64,000 bases of DNA from Psychrobacter glacincola (GCF_904846215.1 NZ_CAJGZK010000003.1:176380-240379), one strand, 5' to 3'. Numbered from the stretch's first letter, positions 35,971-45,928 are shown. The notes: generated by a model not told the origin, from the letters alone. Translations and numbers: made by a program.

Positions 35971-35984
35971 TGAGTCCGTTTTTT
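35953..35984. terminator. Bidirectional terminator between the small membrane protein gene and avtA
   Basis: GGACTC / GAGTCC stem with a five-base TTAAT loop, flanked by an A-run and a T-run. It overlaps the stop codon of the preceding gene and serves both converging genes. Confidence 0.85.
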
Positions 35985-36004
35985 GTTTTTAAGATAAAAG
36001 GTTT

Positions 36005-37324
36005 TTATTTAGCCTTGTCATAAAGCTCGCGTACCACCTCTCCAATCACCTTGATACCATCAGTTAGCGTCTGCTCGTCAGCCGCGATACTCATACGAAT
36101 ACACTCGTGCGCATGCTGATAATCGCTAACATCGACACCGGGGAAGAAATACTCACTTGGTACAATAAGGGTGCCTTTTTCTTTGAGGCACTCGTACAGC
36201 TCAAGCGTACTAATCGGCAAGTCTTTAAACCACAACCATAGGAAAATCGCGCCTTCAGGCTTATGGATCATCAGTGGATAATCACCCAACGCTTCTTTTA
36301 ACAGCTTCACAGCGAGGTTCGCCTGCTTTTGATAAAACGGCTTAATTTCATTATCAGATAATTGCTTGATACGATCGTTTTCTACCAATGGCGTGGCAAT
36401 GGCTGCACCAAAACGCGTGGGCGCTAGATTCACTACCGCATTCATCGCGCTGACTGCTTCGATCACTTTGGCATCGGCAACGATAATACCCGTACGCATA
36501 CCGGGTAGGCCAATTTTAGACAGGCTAAAGCAAAGAATTGTATTGTTATCCCAATTCAGATGCGCGTCCGTATAGATGATATTCGGGAAGGGCATACCGT
36601 AGGCATTATCAATAATCAGCGGTATGTCATACTGTTTGGCAATCTTGGCCAAATGTGCCATTTCCTCATCCGTTAAGACATTGCCCGTCGGGTTGGTAGG
36701 ACGTGAGCAGCAAATCGCACCGATACGACCTTCCTTTAATGCTGGCAAGTTCTCTAGTGCGTCAAAGTCGACGCGATATTTAAAAAAGCCTTCCTCGCCA
36801 TCATGCGTCACTTCATCGATATGCGGTAGTACCGCTGCGAAATGCTGACCTTCGACATGCACGTCGCTATAGCCGATATACTCAGGGGTCAATGGCAGAA
36901 GAATCGACTTGTCGACATATCCTTTATTTTCATCAATGAAGGCACCGCCGAATAGATTAAACAGATAGAAAAACGCATTCTGTGAGCCATTGGTAAGGGC
37001 GATATTTTCTGACGTTAGATTCCAGTCATAATGACGGTTAAAGAAGCCAACTAAGGCGTCAATAAAGGCCGAATCACCTTGCGGATTAGAGTAATTCGCC
37101 ATACTAATAATCGCGCTACTGTTGGCCTCACCGGTATCATTATCAGCACCCAGTGCTTTATAAGTCTCCAAAAACAACTCATTAACGGCATCAATTTTGG
37201 CAGGATTACCACCGCCCAGCATATTGATAGGCTGATCGCTTTTTAGCGCGTCACCCAAATCGTCCATCAATTGCGAGATACCAGTGGGCTGGGTAAATTT
37301 TTGACCAAATTTTGAGAATTTCAT
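36005..37324 (-). CDS. avtA: Valine--pyruvate aminotransferase
   Basis: AvtA moves the amino group between valine and pyruvate (alanine-valine transaminase), PLP-dependent, cytosolic. The start MKFSKFGQKFTQPTGISQLM and MLGGGNPAKID are diagnostic of AvtA within fold-type-I transaminases. SRPTNPTGNVLTDEE near 208, the Asp/Tyr pair in LIIDNAYGMPFP near 237-248 and the PLP lysine in FSLSKIGLPGMRTG near 270 are intact. Length 439 aa against 417 in E. coli. Single gene, convergent with the small membrane protein gene. Confidence 0.93.
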   Translation of the reverse strand: MKFSKFGQKFTQPTGISQLMDDLGDALKSDQPINMLGGGNPAKIDAVNELFLETYKALGADNDTGEANSSAIISMANYSNPQGDSAFIDALVGFFNRHYDWNLTSENIALTNGSQNAFFYLFNLFGGAFIDENKGYVDKSILLPLTPEYIGYSDVHVEGQHFAAVLPHIDEVTHDGEEGFFKYRVDFDALENLPALKEGRIGAICCSRPTNPTGNVLTDEEMAHLAKIAKQYDIPLIIDNAYGMPFPNIIYTDAHLNWDNNTILCFSLSKIGLPGMRTGIIVADAKVIEAVSAMNAVVNLAPTRFGAAIATPLVENDRIKQLSDNEIKPFYQKQANLAVKLLKEALGDYPLMIHKPEGAIFLWLWFKDLPISTLELYECLKEKGTLIVPSEYFFPGVDVSDYQHAHECIRMSIAADEQTLTDGIKVIGEVVRELYDKAK

Positions 37325-37450
37325 AAGGCTACCGCGTATTATAGAGGGTTATTAATGGGGTATAGAAGTGCATACCCCTACTGATAATATGGGCGTTAGT
37401 ATAGCAAATCGTCAGTTCTAAACGAGTTGGAATCGCACAATAAGATGATA

Positions 37451-40114
37451 TTAAATCATCGCCCGAACCCTAGCCATAATCCCACGCCCAATCACCAATC
37501 TTACATAAATAATGGCAATGGCAAATAGCAATACGATTAACGCTATACTACCGATACTCAGGCTTGCCCACGGCACACTAAAGCGTAGATCAAACCATTG
37601 GGTGAGGGCAGCCCATGCGCCAACGCTGGCGATAATGATCGCAAATGTCGCCGCACTAATTCCCAATACCCCAAGCTCTAGTATGTTCAGCATATACAAG
37701 TCGCGTTTTTGCATCCCTAGCAGTCTAAATGACGCGCTTTCTTGCAGACGGTCTTGTGAAGTAGATAATAACGAGCTGATCAAGACCATAACACCAGTCA
37801 GTAAGGCGAGTAGCGTAAAGACGTAGACCAAACGGCTCATTTGTACCACAAGCTCTTGGATTTGCTGAGCGATTGCGGTTCCGTCTATCGTTGTCACTGC
37901 AGGGAATTGTCGGACCATTTTTCCTTGCAGGTCTGGAATATCATCAGCGTTTACATGAGCGGTGGCAAATTGAATTTGCGGGGCAGCAGAGAGAACGGCT
38001 GGTTCAAATAAAAAGTAGAAATAAGGACTGGGACCTTGCTCGAAACGCGAGCGGATACTGGTAATCTGCCCGACGATTTCAATCCCTTGAATATTAAAAA
38101 GCACCTCATCACCCATACCAACATTCAGTAAGCTGGCAGCAGTATCCAAAATAGATAAAGGCGCAACGGTTGATACTGTATCTTTATTTTCAGTGTTAAT
38201 GGGCGCGTACAGCTGATTGTCTGCTACAGCATCCGTAATAAATTCAGTGTTCATGACCTTATCTGCATAGCTTAGATTGAAGACACGTGCAGGGTCATCA
38301 AAGCCATCAGCAGGCTCGATATCCTGTACCGGTATATTATTGGCAGTCACTACTCGAGCGCGAATAACAGGGTAGTAGCTCACTGGTGCGCCAATAATGC
38401 TATCAATCTCATCATGCTGATCGCTCTGAATATCTAACAAAAACAAATTGGGTGCATCTTCAGGATAAGCGTTAATAAACTGGGCGTTGATACTGTGATT
38501 AAGCGTTGTAATGAGGGTCAGTACGGCTACCGATAATGATAAGGTGACGAAAAATAATGCCGATTGGTTGCCTTTACGCGCAAGGTTATGAATCGCAACA
38601 CGCTGCATCCAGCCGATTTTAGCGTTACTTGCGATACGTGCCAGTAACCACAGCCAGCCGCGTGCCAATAGCCAAAATATACTCACAAAGCCAATTAAAC
38701 CGATTAATAACTGCGCGCCAAATAACCACCCACCTACTTCATAAACAAAAAACACATATAGACCAGCCAGCATTAACCCATACCAAGCTAGCGGTAAACG
38801 TTTATACCAAGGCAGGTGTTGTACAGCTAAGCTTGCACCTTGATTGAGCAAGGTAGCAGGTTTGGTGGTATTCAATGTGCTCAAGCCACGTTGGGCGATG
38901 AGTAGCGTGAGCACCAAGGCTATGATGGTGGTTTTGATGGCACTGATAGGGTTAATAGCCAAGCTGACATCCGCTGGCAAGATAGCCACAAGATAAGGCT
39001 GACCGACTTTGAGTAAGCCAAAGCTAACTAAAATCGCTGCGATACAAGCGATGATAGCGGTAATAATGAGGAGCCGATAGTAGCTGCGTTTCAGCGACTT
39101 AAGCGGCTCACCCAGTGCCAAACGTATTGCATTGCTTGACTGCTGCTTGGTCACAAAGGCTGTGATGACGCCATACATAGCCACTGCGGACAATAACAAT
39201 ACAGCAATGACCAAAAGCTTTAAAAACATTAGTACATTGTCAGAGATGCGCGACACGGAAGTGTCTGCAGACTCAGCGTCAGAGAGCTCGATATCAGGAT
39301 AATTGGTCAATATTTGCGTCAGTTTATCGCGCTGGGTTGCCATCAATTCTGCATTACCGGCAAGCTCAATACGATAATTAATACGGCTACGCTGTCCCAA
39401 TAGATTGGTCGCCTCTAACGCCTGCTGGGGCATCAAAATACGCCCACCAAAGCCAAAGGCGCTCAGCGGACGATCAGGCTCTTTTGTCAGCACATCACTA
39501 ATGGTAAATTGCGCATCACCAATAGTGATTTGGTCACCAATATCAGCGTTTAAGCTTTCGAGTACTTCGGGGGCAACGACCACATTATTGGCTGTGAGCT
39601 GCTGCCATAATGGCTGTCCTGATGCCAGCTCGACGTCACCATATAATGGGTAGGATTGGGAGACCGCTTTTATGCTGGCAAGCAAAGTCTGCTCATCAGT
39701 GACGACCATCGCAATAAACTGATAATCAAAGACCGTTTGTGTCTCGGCAAGGGTATCAATCTGCGTTAATACTTCGCTTGGCCAGTCTTGCTTACTGTTT
39801 AAGATTAAATCGCCACCGACCAGAGCACGCTGATTGTCATTGATATAGGTGTCAACTGACTGCTGAATAGAGTCAAGCGTGAGGTAGGTCGCAAGTGACA
39901 GCGTCAAAGTCAGTAAAAATAATACGGGATATATCCAGCGCTGCCACCAGCTGCGGCTGAGTGCTTGCGCGCCCAATCCTTGTAAGCCTGATTTTTGTAA
40001 ACCAAGGGTACTAGTCAATAGCTGGCGTACGATACCGCCACTAGCGTCTGACTCTTCAGCCATGCTGCCGGTATTATCAGTCGATGAAGTGTCTTCTATA
40101 TTCTTATTATCCAT
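37451..40114 (-). CDS. ybbP: ABC transporter permease, YbbP/FtsX type
   Basis: An 887-aa membrane protein with the long YbbP layout. An N-terminal anchor (about residues 58-78) precedes a large periplasmic domain. Two FtsX-type permease repeats follow, one around 290-400 and one at the C-terminus. The middle block of membrane segments is near 440-500. FtsX motifs such as AVAMYGVITAFVTKQQSS and SASFRLLGMQKRDLYML are visible. Family members work with the YbbA ATPase and TesA-like hydrolases, probably on membrane lipids or lipoproteins; the substrate is unknown. The start ATG overlaps the ybbA stop (TGATG), so translation is coupled. Confidence 0.88.
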   Translation of the reverse strand: MDNKNIEDTSSTDNTGSMAEESDASGGIVRQLLTSTLGLQKSGLQGLGAQALSRSWWQRWIYPVLFLLTLTLSLATYLTLDSIQQSVDTYINDNQRALVGGDLILNSKQDWPSEVLTQIDTLAETQTVFDYQFIAMVVTDEQTLLASIKAVSQSYPLYGDVELASGQPLWQQLTANNVVVAPEVLESLNADIGDQITIGDAQFTISDVLTKEPDRPLSAFGFGGRILMPQQALEATNLLGQRSRINYRIELAGNAELMATQRDKLTQILTNYPDIELSDAESADTSVSRISDNVLMFLKLLVIAVLLLSAVAMYGVITAFVTKQQSSNAIRLALGEPLKSLKRSYYRLLIITAIIACIAAILVSFGLLKVGQPYLVAILPADVSLAINPISAIKTTIIALVLTLLIAQRGLSTLNTTKPATLLNQGASLAVQHLPWYKRLPLAWYGLMLAGLYVFFVYEVGGWLFGAQLLIGLIGFVSIFWLLARGWLWLLARIASNAKIGWMQRVAIHNLARKGNQSALFFVTLSLSVAVLTLITTLNHSINAQFINAYPEDAPNLFLLDIQSDQHDEIDSIIGAPVSYYPVIRARVVTANNIPVQDIEPADGFDDPARVFNLSYADKVMNTEFITDAVADNQLYAPINTENKDTVSTVAPLSILDTAASLLNVGMGDEVLFNIQGIEIVGQITSIRSRFEQGPSPYFYFLFEPAVLSAAPQIQFATAHVNADDIPDLQGKMVRQFPAVTTIDGTAIAQQIQELVVQMSRLVYVFTLLALLTGVMVLISSLLSTSQDRLQESASFRLLGMQKRDLYMLNILELGVLGISAATFAIIIASVGAWAALTQWFDLRFSVPWASLSIGSIALIVLLFAIAIIYVRLVIGRGIMARVRAMI

Positions 40115-40803
40115 CACGATACAATCCGCCCATCATGCATGGTAATGACGCGATCTGCCATGTCAGCAAGGGCTGAATCATGGGTCACGACCACCAGCGC
40201 CGAGCCAGTTTTCTGACGCAAATCCAGTAATAGCTGCATCACTTGATTGGCATTTTGTTCATCTAAGTTGCCGGTAGGCTCATCAGCAAAGACAATCTTT
40301 GGGCGTGATACCAATGCGCGTGCAACCGCCGTACGCTGCTGCTCGCCACCGGATAGTTGATTTGGCAAGCTATGACGCCTATGACCCAAATCAACCGCCT
40401 CAATCAATTCATCGACACGCGCCGCATCTGGACGACGGGCGATGTCCAATGGAAAGGCAATATTTTCAGCAACGGTTAGCGTTGGTAGCAGATGAAAAGA
40501 CTGAAAGACAAAACCCATATCACGCTGACGAATAACTGCCAAGGCATCTTCATTTAATCGGCTTAAGGCTTGACCTGCCAGCTCAACGTCGCCGCTATCA
40601 GGATAATCTAATGCCGCTAATAAACCCAACAAAGTAGATTTGCCAGAGCCAGATTTACCCATGATCACCACAAACTCGCCAGCATTAACATGAATGTCGA
40701 CATCTTTAATAATAGATAAAGACTGGTCGCCAACGTGTACGGTTTTATTTAGCTTAGTGGCAGTGAGCAGCGCTGCTTGCGAGGTAGGTAATGCTGATGT
40801 CAT
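40114..40803 (-). CDS. ybbA: ABC transporter ATP-binding protein, YbbA type
   Basis: A 229-aa LolD-like ATPase. Walker [19 protein letters not shown] is near residues 50-67. The Q-loop is in [14 protein letters not shown] near 98-111, the signature [15 protein letters not shown] near 146-160, Walker [14 protein letters not shown] near 169-181, and the H-loop in VVTHD. It energises the FtsX-type permease encoded next. Its ATG overlaps the tesA stop (ATGA) and its stop overlaps the permease start, so all three proteins are translationally coupled. Confidence 0.93.
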   Translation of the reverse strand: MTSALPTSQAALLTATKLNKTVHVGDQSLSIIKDVDIHVNAGEFVVIMGKSGSGKSTLLGLLAALDYPDSGDVELAGQALSRLNEDALAVIRQRDMGFVFQSFHLLPTLTVAENIAFPLDIARRPDAARVDELIEAVDLGHRRHSLPNQLSGGEQQRTAVARALVSRPKIVFADEPTGNLDEQNANQVMQLLLDLRQKTGSALVVVTHDSALADMADRVITMHDGRIVS

Positions 40804-41612
40804 TGTGCAGTCTCAGTAGGCGTGTTGGTCACATTCGACGGATTTATTTTTTTAAGCTCAGGCTGCAATATCGGCAAGATATTGTTATTAACGATCAGCG
40901 TATAACCTTCTTTGGTCGGATGAATGGCATCGGCTTGATTGAGCTTAGGGTCGCCGCCTACACCGTCTAAAAAGAAAGGAATAAGCGTCACGTTCATGTC
41001 TTTTGCCACTCTTGGATATATAGCTGCAAAGGATTTTACATAATCAGAACCAAGGTTGTCATAGATCTGCATACCACCTAGGATGACCACGCTGTCATTG
41101 TCCTGTAGCCGCTTTACGGCAGTACGAATATTGGCCTCAACCGTCGCCACATCAATACCACGAATAGCATCATTGGCACCAATGGTCAAAATAGTAACAT
41201 CAGGTTTGGTCTGCAATACCCAATCCAATCGATTGACCAAGCCCGTACTGGTCTCGCCGCTCAATCCTGAATTGATAACTTTAATATCTTTATAACCAAG
41301 CTCCTGCAAGCGTGTTTGTAGCTGGGCAGGGTAATTGGCATTATTATCGACCCCAAGCCCTTCTGTTAACGAGTCGCCTAATGCCAATATGGTCAAAGAC
41401 GCTGGTTGTTCAGCAGGGTTGGTCGTAGATGCGGTTTGAGACAGTTGGGTATCGGAAATTTGACTGCTGTTTTGACTGCTGTCTTGAGTGCCAGTATCTC
41501 TCTGAGCTTCATTAGCATCAGGCGTTTTTTGACAACCGCTGATGGCGATTGCTATCGTCAATGCAGTGACCGTGAGCACGTGCTGCGGTAAGCGAAAAGG
41601 TCTGTTTATCAT
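40800..41612 (-). CDS. tesA: TesA-type GDSL esterase / acyl-CoA thioesterase, lipoprotein form
   Basis: A 270-aa SGNH hydrolase. The blocks are ILALGDSLTEGLGV (Ser, near residue 80), NSGLSGETS (Gly), TIGANDAIRGI (Asn) and DAIHPTKEGY (Asp and His, near 237-240), so the catalytic set is complete. The signal peptide ends AISGCQKTPD, a lipobox, predicting a lipid-anchored form, unlike the soluble periplasmic E. coli TesA. A Ser/Gln/Thr-rich linker of about 40 residues follows the lipid site. First gene of the tesA-ybbA-ybbP operon; in E. coli tesA is divergent from ybbA, so co-transcription in one direction is a local feature. Confidence 0.9.
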   Translation of the reverse strand: MINRPFRLPQHVLTVTALTIAIAISGCQKTPDANEAQRDTGTQDSSQNSSQISDTQLSQTASTTNPAEQPASLTILALGDSLTEGLGVDNNANYPAQLQTRLQELGYKDIKVINSGLSGETSTGLVNRLDWVLQTKPDVTILTIGANDAIRGIDVATVEANIRTAVKRLQDNDSVVILGGMQIYDNLGSDYVKSFAAIYPRVAKDMNVTLIPFFLDGVGGDPKLNQADAIHPTKEGYTLIVNNNILPILQPELKKINPSNVTNTPTETAQ

Positions 41613-41702
41613 AATTCTGCTGTCCTATATGCGATGGCATCAGTCTAGCAGAATCAGATAAGCAGCAATATGGTGCAAAAGTTAATTGATTCATGATAAA
41701 AA

Positions 41703-42971
41703 CTAAATCTTCTTACCATCGACCATTACCGGACGGCTGACCATCCACGCAAATCCTACGTTTACCACCATCAATATCAGCATAATAAATAAGGGTAAAT
41801 CCCAGCTGTCCGTTGCTTCATGTAACCAACCAGTCCCTAATGGACCAAAAAACGCAATCAAATAACCGACCGCTTGCGCCATACCCGACAGCTCACTTGA
41901 TTGATTGGCGGTATAAGTACGCATCGAAAACAGCATCATACTTAAAGTAAAAATCGCTGAACAACCAATGCCCATTAGCGCCGACCACAACCATGCCAAA
42001 TCAGCAGATAAATAGCTGACTCCTAAGATACCAAGCACATTTAAAACCGCTGCAAATACTGCCAGTGCCTGAATAGGTCGTCCACGATTGACCAGCCACG
42101 TTAAGCTTAAAATCGCTACAGGTGCCATAAACTGAAATACCGAGTTCATCTGTCCTGCGCTTACCGCTGACAAGCCTTTACTAAGCCAAATCGACGGTAA
42201 AAAACTGGCAGCTGTATAAAAAAGCAACGATTGTAAGCCCATGAATATGGCAATTTGCCAAGCAAAGCTGGTACGCCACATAGAAATATCAGAGGAACCT
42301 TGCGTAGCGATAGGCACAATCTGGTCGCTCGACGAGCCTAAACGCAGTCGTAAAAACACCCAAATAACGATGGCAAACACACCCAAAATTGACCAACCAC
42401 CAAGCGCCCATTGCCAGCCTACTTGCTCAGATAATGGCAAGACCACGCCTGCGACAATCCCTGCCGACACGGTCATGGTGAGACTGAATAATCCAGTAAT
42501 TAAAGGAATATGATTGGGCGTACGTTGCTTGATAACAGGCGCCGCAAGGGTATTGGCAAAACCAATCGCCAACGTCAGCAGTAATGTACCGCCCAAAAAA
42601 CCCATCCAAGTAGGAATAAGGCTACGAACAATCATGCCCATTGTTAAGAGGCTAATCATCGAAATTAAAGTGTTTTCAAGCCCAAAACGCTTACCTATCG
42701 CTGGTGCAATAAACGCCCCAAGTGCAAAAGTCAGCATCGGCACTGCGCCAAGCCAGCCGATTTGGGTTTCGGAGATATGGAGCGCTCCTTGAACCACCGG
42801 CGCAATAGAACCTAGTGCCACAATCGGCGAGCGCATATTGGTCGCCAATAGAATCATGGCACATAACACCAGCCAAAACGTAAAGCGCGAAGAGGGCAGC
42901 TGAAACGGTGCAGGAGTATCCGTCTGAGAGGGTAAAGGCAAATCATTTTGCACATTAGGAGAGGTAGACAT
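41703..42971 (-). CDS. MFS transporter, CynX/NimT family
   Basis: A membrane permease of about 422 aa with 12 predicted transmembrane segments. The early motif LLATNMRSPIVALGSIAPVV and IGWLGAVPMLTFALGAF are typical of the CynX/NimT (cyanate / 2-nitroimidazole) subgroup of the major facilitator superfamily. The substrate is unknown: cyanate or small organic molecules are seen in relatives. No cyanase gene is nearby. The start is uncertain: ATG 42971 (MSTSPNVQND) gives a normal cytosolic leader; the frame extends to 43043, with another ATG at 43013. None has a clear ribosome site. Confidence 0.85.
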   Translation of the reverse strand: MSTSPNVQNDLPLPSQTDTPAPFQLPSSRFTFWLVLCAMILLATNMRSPIVALGSIAPVVQGALHISETQIGWLGAVPMLTFALGAFIAPAIGKRFGLENTLISMISLLTMGMIVRSLIPTWMGFLGGTLLLTLAIGFANTLAAPVIKQRTPNHIPLITGLFSLTMTVSAGIVAGVVLPLSEQVGWQWALGGWSILGVFAIVIWVFLRLRLGSSSDQIVPIATQGSSDISMWRTSFAWQIAIFMGLQSLLFYTAASFLPSIWLSKGLSAVSAGQMNSVFQFMAPVAILSLTWLVNRGRPIQALAVFAAVLNVLGILGVSYLSADLAWLWSALMGIGCSAIFTLSMMLFSMRTYTANQSSELSGMAQAVGYLIAFFGPLGTGWLHEATDSWDLPLFIMLILMVVNVGFAWMVSRPVMVDGKKI

Positions 42972-43296
42972 AGCAGCACGACTATTATTAGAATAAGAAA
43001 AAGGACACGTCATTAAACAGCGCCGAAGAGTCGTCGCTTGCAAAATAACACCAGAAAAATCTCACAAAGAAGATGAGTGAGACAAAAAAATAGAATGTCG
43101 AAATATTGGCAGAAAGCAATTCATATGAACTTGCTGCCTTAACGGGTAAGGCAATATGAATATACATAAGTAACGATGTGGAGCAATAACACTGCGCCAT
43201 AAAAAATAGCGCCAGCCCTTTTTTTATAAGGCTTAACGCTATTATAAGAACAAAGAATGACTAAATACTACCAGCGTATGGTAACAAGCAGGCTAT

Positions 43297-43542
43297 TTAC
43301 ACCGATTTGCCCAATTGAGCCGCTTTTAAAGCGTTTTCTTGTTGTTCGGCGATGAGAGAATCGCATTTATTAGGGTCATCACCACAGTATGAGCATTTTT
43401 CATTGCCCATCAATTTGACAACACCGCCACAAGACCCTCTAAGCGGCTTTTTACTAACCATATAACCGATACCCATAAAGATAAAAAACAGCATGAATAC
43501 GGTAAAGGTGATAGCAAGCATGGGAAGCAGTTGGCTAAGCAT
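43297..43542 (-). CDS. nqrM: Na+-NQR maturation protein NqrM
   Basis: An 81-aa protein with one N-terminal membrane segment (residues 7-28) and the cysteine pattern GSCGG...KCSYCGDDPNKC, as in NqrM (formerly DUF539). NqrM is needed to assemble the Na+-translocating NADH:quinone reductase, probably by delivering iron to the Cys4 site between NqrD and NqrE. It lies downstream of apbE on the same strand, and the nqr operon is 2.4 kb upstream, matching the usual nqr-apbE-nqrM order apart from one inserted SDR gene. Confidence 0.9.
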   Translation of the reverse strand: MLSQLLPMLAITFTVFMLFFIFMGIGYMVSKKPLRGSCGGVVKLMGNEKCSYCGDDPNKCDSLIAEQQENALKAAQLGKSV

Positions 43543-43692
43543 AGAGGAAACCTCGCATTAAAAATAGGACGGTTATCTGTGTGATAACCTCTTAATAGTA
43601 TAGCAAAAATTCATCTTGTCCGTTTGAGCTTCTCAGCTTAGTAAGACAATTTAAGAAATATACCGAATTAGCTTCTATTAGTGTTTTTAGAT

Positions 43693-44826
43693 TTAGCTAG
43701 ATTTTTTATCAGCACGTAATGCTTGCATAGCAGGTGTTTGCACCACTTGCCAATCATCAATGCTGTCTGCGGCTGCTTCTATACCCACACCATCTGCCAA
43801 TACGACAAACAGTGCCGCTATGTTTTGCTCTTTGGCAACGCTCAATGCTTTTTTATAGGGCATCGCGGTCAAGGCAGTTGCCCAAGCATCAGCCAGCGCG
43901 ACGGTTTCTGCTGCGACCGTTACCGATGGCGCACCACCTACAATCGGTTCTCCTGTGGTCGGGTCAATGGTATGACTGTAGTGCTTACCAGCAAAGATGA
44001 CTGAATTACGATAGTTGCCAGAGGTCGCTAGATGCATATTATTACTGATATTCATTGGTTGGCGAATCACTGCCATCGTTTGCCGCTCGCTGACCGTACT
44101 ACCCTCAATCGGGGCATCAATCGCAATTTTCCATGGTTGCTGTTGCGCACTGACGCCAGCGGTTGCCACCTCACCGCCAATCTCAACCATGTAGTTGCGA
44201 ATTTGGTAATTGTTTTTTAGCACATCAGCGATGACATCGACACCGTAGCCTTTAGCCACTGCTGAAAAATCAAGCTCGATGCCATCTTTGGCTTTATAGA
44301 TGGTCTTATCTTTTTGAATGACACTGTCAAAGTCGACCAAGGCTTTGGCTTGCGCAATCTCCAATGCGGTAGGTGGGCGTTGTAAACGCTCAACGGTCAT
44401 CGTGCTACCAAAGCCCCAAATATCTACTAATGGCATCACTGTAGGGTCAAAAGCACCACCTGATAACTGATACACTTGTCTTGAGGCAGCCAAAACATGA
44501 CTAAAATCTGCATCGATGGTAATAGGCTCATCTTTGCCTAATTGATTAAATTTAGAGATGGTAGAGTCGGCTTGATAAGTGGACATACTGTCATTGATAT
44601 CTTGCAGACGCTTATCGATGGCTGCTTGTATGGCTGCTTCATCAGCGCCTTTAGGCAACTGATAGCTAATATGGTAGCTGGTACCCATCGTCTCACCGCT
44701 CAGATTATTATAATCTGGCGTTTGCTGGCAAGCAGTGAGGCTCAGCGTACCGACAAGACCAATAATGCCATATAGGGCGGTAGTATTATTTTTATTGGCA
44801 GACAAGGAAGACATTAAATTTTTCAT
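43693..44826 (-). CDS. apbE: FAD:protein FMN transferase
   Basis: ApbE attaches FMN to threonine in SGAT-type sites of NqrB and NqrC in the periplasm. The 377-aa precursor has a signal ending LSLTACQQTPD, a lipobox, so it is membrane-anchored. LSGETMGTSYHISYQ near residue 42 is the usual mature N-terminal motif. DFSAVAKGYGVDVIAD near 192 and GGEVATAG near 222 are FAD-binding motifs. YSHTIDPTTGEPIVGGAPSVTV near 287 is the C-terminal metal/flavin region. It is placed between an SDR gene and nqrM, downstream of nqrF. Confidence 0.95.
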   Translation of the reverse strand: MKNLMSSLSANKNNTTALYGIIGLVGTLSLTACQQTPDYNNLSGETMGTSYHISYQLPKGADEAAIQAAIDKRLQDINDSMSTYQADSTISKFNQLGKDEPITIDADFSHVLAASRQVYQLSGGAFDPTVMPLVDIWGFGSTMTVERLQRPPTALEIAQAKALVDFDSVIQKDKTIYKAKDGIELDFSAVAKGYGVDVIADVLKNNYQIRNYMVEIGGEVATAGVSAQQQPWKIAIDAPIEGSTVSERQTMAVIRQPMNISNNMHLATSGNYRNSVIFAGKHYSHTIDPTTGEPIVGGAPSVTVAAETVALADAWATALTAMPYKKALSVAKEQNIAALFVVLADGVGIEAAADSIDDWQVVQTPAMQALRADKKSS

Positions 44827-44940
44827 AAACTCTTTTCTATAGCATCAAGGGGTGAGTGGGGCTTTAGCCAAGCATTGCCTATTTTACACCCCTTAGTGCT
44901 CATAACGCCAATAACTATAAAATTGCAAAGTTCAGCGAGC

Positions 44941-45000
44941 GTATGAATAAATACTTAGGGTGTGTCGAACATTCATAAGTGCACCCTAATGTATTCATAC
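44941..45000. repeat. 60-bp interrupted inverted repeat between apbE and the SDR gene
   Basis: Outer arms GTATGAATA / TATTCATAC and inner arms TTAGGGTG / CACCCTAA are exact complements and nest around a 19-base loop. There is no T-run, so it is not a simple terminator. It ends three bases beyond the SDR stop. Confidence 0.75.
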
Positions 45001-45003
45001 TTG

Positions 45004-45804
45004 TTATTTCACTTGTGACTTGCGTATCAACTTATAGAGCTTTGGCGGTGATAATCGATTGACCCTTGTAGCCAGTTTTTCTTGTTTGCCACCAATGATA
45101 ATATATTCTTCACCTTTGGTGAGTGCCTTGACGACTTGCTTGGCAAAATCAGCTGCTGTTAGGCCATTACTGGTCGCTTCATCCATTGACCCTTGCGCAC
45201 TACCGTCGCCCGTTAAAGCGTTGATAGAAACGTTGGTTTGAATAAACCCTGGAAATATCGTTGCCACTTCTATCCCTTGATCATATAGCTCAGCCCGCAA
45301 ACTGTTCGCCCACATATGCAGGGCTGCTTTGGCTGCACCATAAGAACCGCGATATTGTGTGCCGAGTAGGCCTGCGACACTTGATATCATCACTATTTTG
45401 CCGCCACCTTGTGCAAGCATATCTGGCAATACCAATCTGCTTAGACGCGTTTGTGCAAAATAGTCTATCTCCATGATTTGTCGCTCGACGTCTTCGCTAG
45501 TATCTATGATTAACGATCGTTGACTGATGCCTGCATTATTAATCAGCCAATTGATTTTTCCTGCTTGAGCGATAGCAGAATCATAGGCTTCTTTTGCTTG
45601 CTCGGCATCGGTTACATCAAAAGGAATAACGATATGGTGTTTGCTGTTTTTACAGCGGCTTTTTACCATGGCCAATTTTTCTTTATCACGTCCACTTAAA
45701 ATAATACGGGCGCCGCGTTTGGCAAAGGCGATGGTTAATGCTTCGCCGATACCGCTTGACGCGCCTGTTATCCAAATGGTCAAATCTTTATAGTTGGTTT
45801 TCAT
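45004..45804 (-). CDS. Short-chain dehydrogenase/reductase
   Basis: A 266-aa classical SDR. ITGASSGIGEALT near residue 12 binds the dinucleotide, NNAG lies near 90, and ISSVAGLLGTQYRGSYGAAK near 140-160 gives the catalytic Ser and the YxxxK pair. The C-terminal part resembles DHRS7-like membrane-associated reductases. The substrate is unknown. ATG 45804 is preferred because AAGGA stands six bases before it; the frame extends 13 codons further upstream. It lies just past the nqr terminator, between nqrF and apbE, an unusual guest in that set. Confidence 0.88.
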   Translation of the reverse strand: MKTNYKDLTIWITGASSGIGEALTIAFAKRGARIILSGRDKEKLAMVKSRCKNSKHHIVIPFDVTDAEQAKEAYDSAIAQAGKINWLINNAGISQRSLIIDTSEDVERQIMEIDYFAQTRLSRLVLPDMLAQGGGKIVMISSVAGLLGTQYRGSYGAAKAALHMWANSLRAELYDQGIEVATIFPGFIQTNVSINALTGDGSAQGSMDEATSNGLTAADFAKQVVKALTKGEEYIIIGGKQEKLATRVNRLSPPKLYKLIRKSQVK

Positions 45805-45828
45805 AGCAATCCTTTTCGTTTCGCCCAT

Positions 45829-45854
45829 AAAAAAGAGCCTCAATTGAGACTCTT
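45829..45854 (-). terminator. Terminator of the nqr operon
   Basis: Read on the minus strand: AAGAG-t-CTCAATTGAG-g-CTCTT is almost fully self-complementary and is followed by a T-run. It lies 75 bases past the nqrF stop. Confidence 0.75.
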
Positions 45855-45928
45855 AATTTAGCATATATTATTCTGTTCATTGTGGTTGCTTAACGATTGC
45901 GCTTAACCAACCAGATTAATCAACTTTT

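Noticed and set aside
43209..43245. Possible terminator after nqrM (AGCC...GGGCT)
   Set aside because: Stem of only four or five pairs with a long A-rich loop; not convincing.
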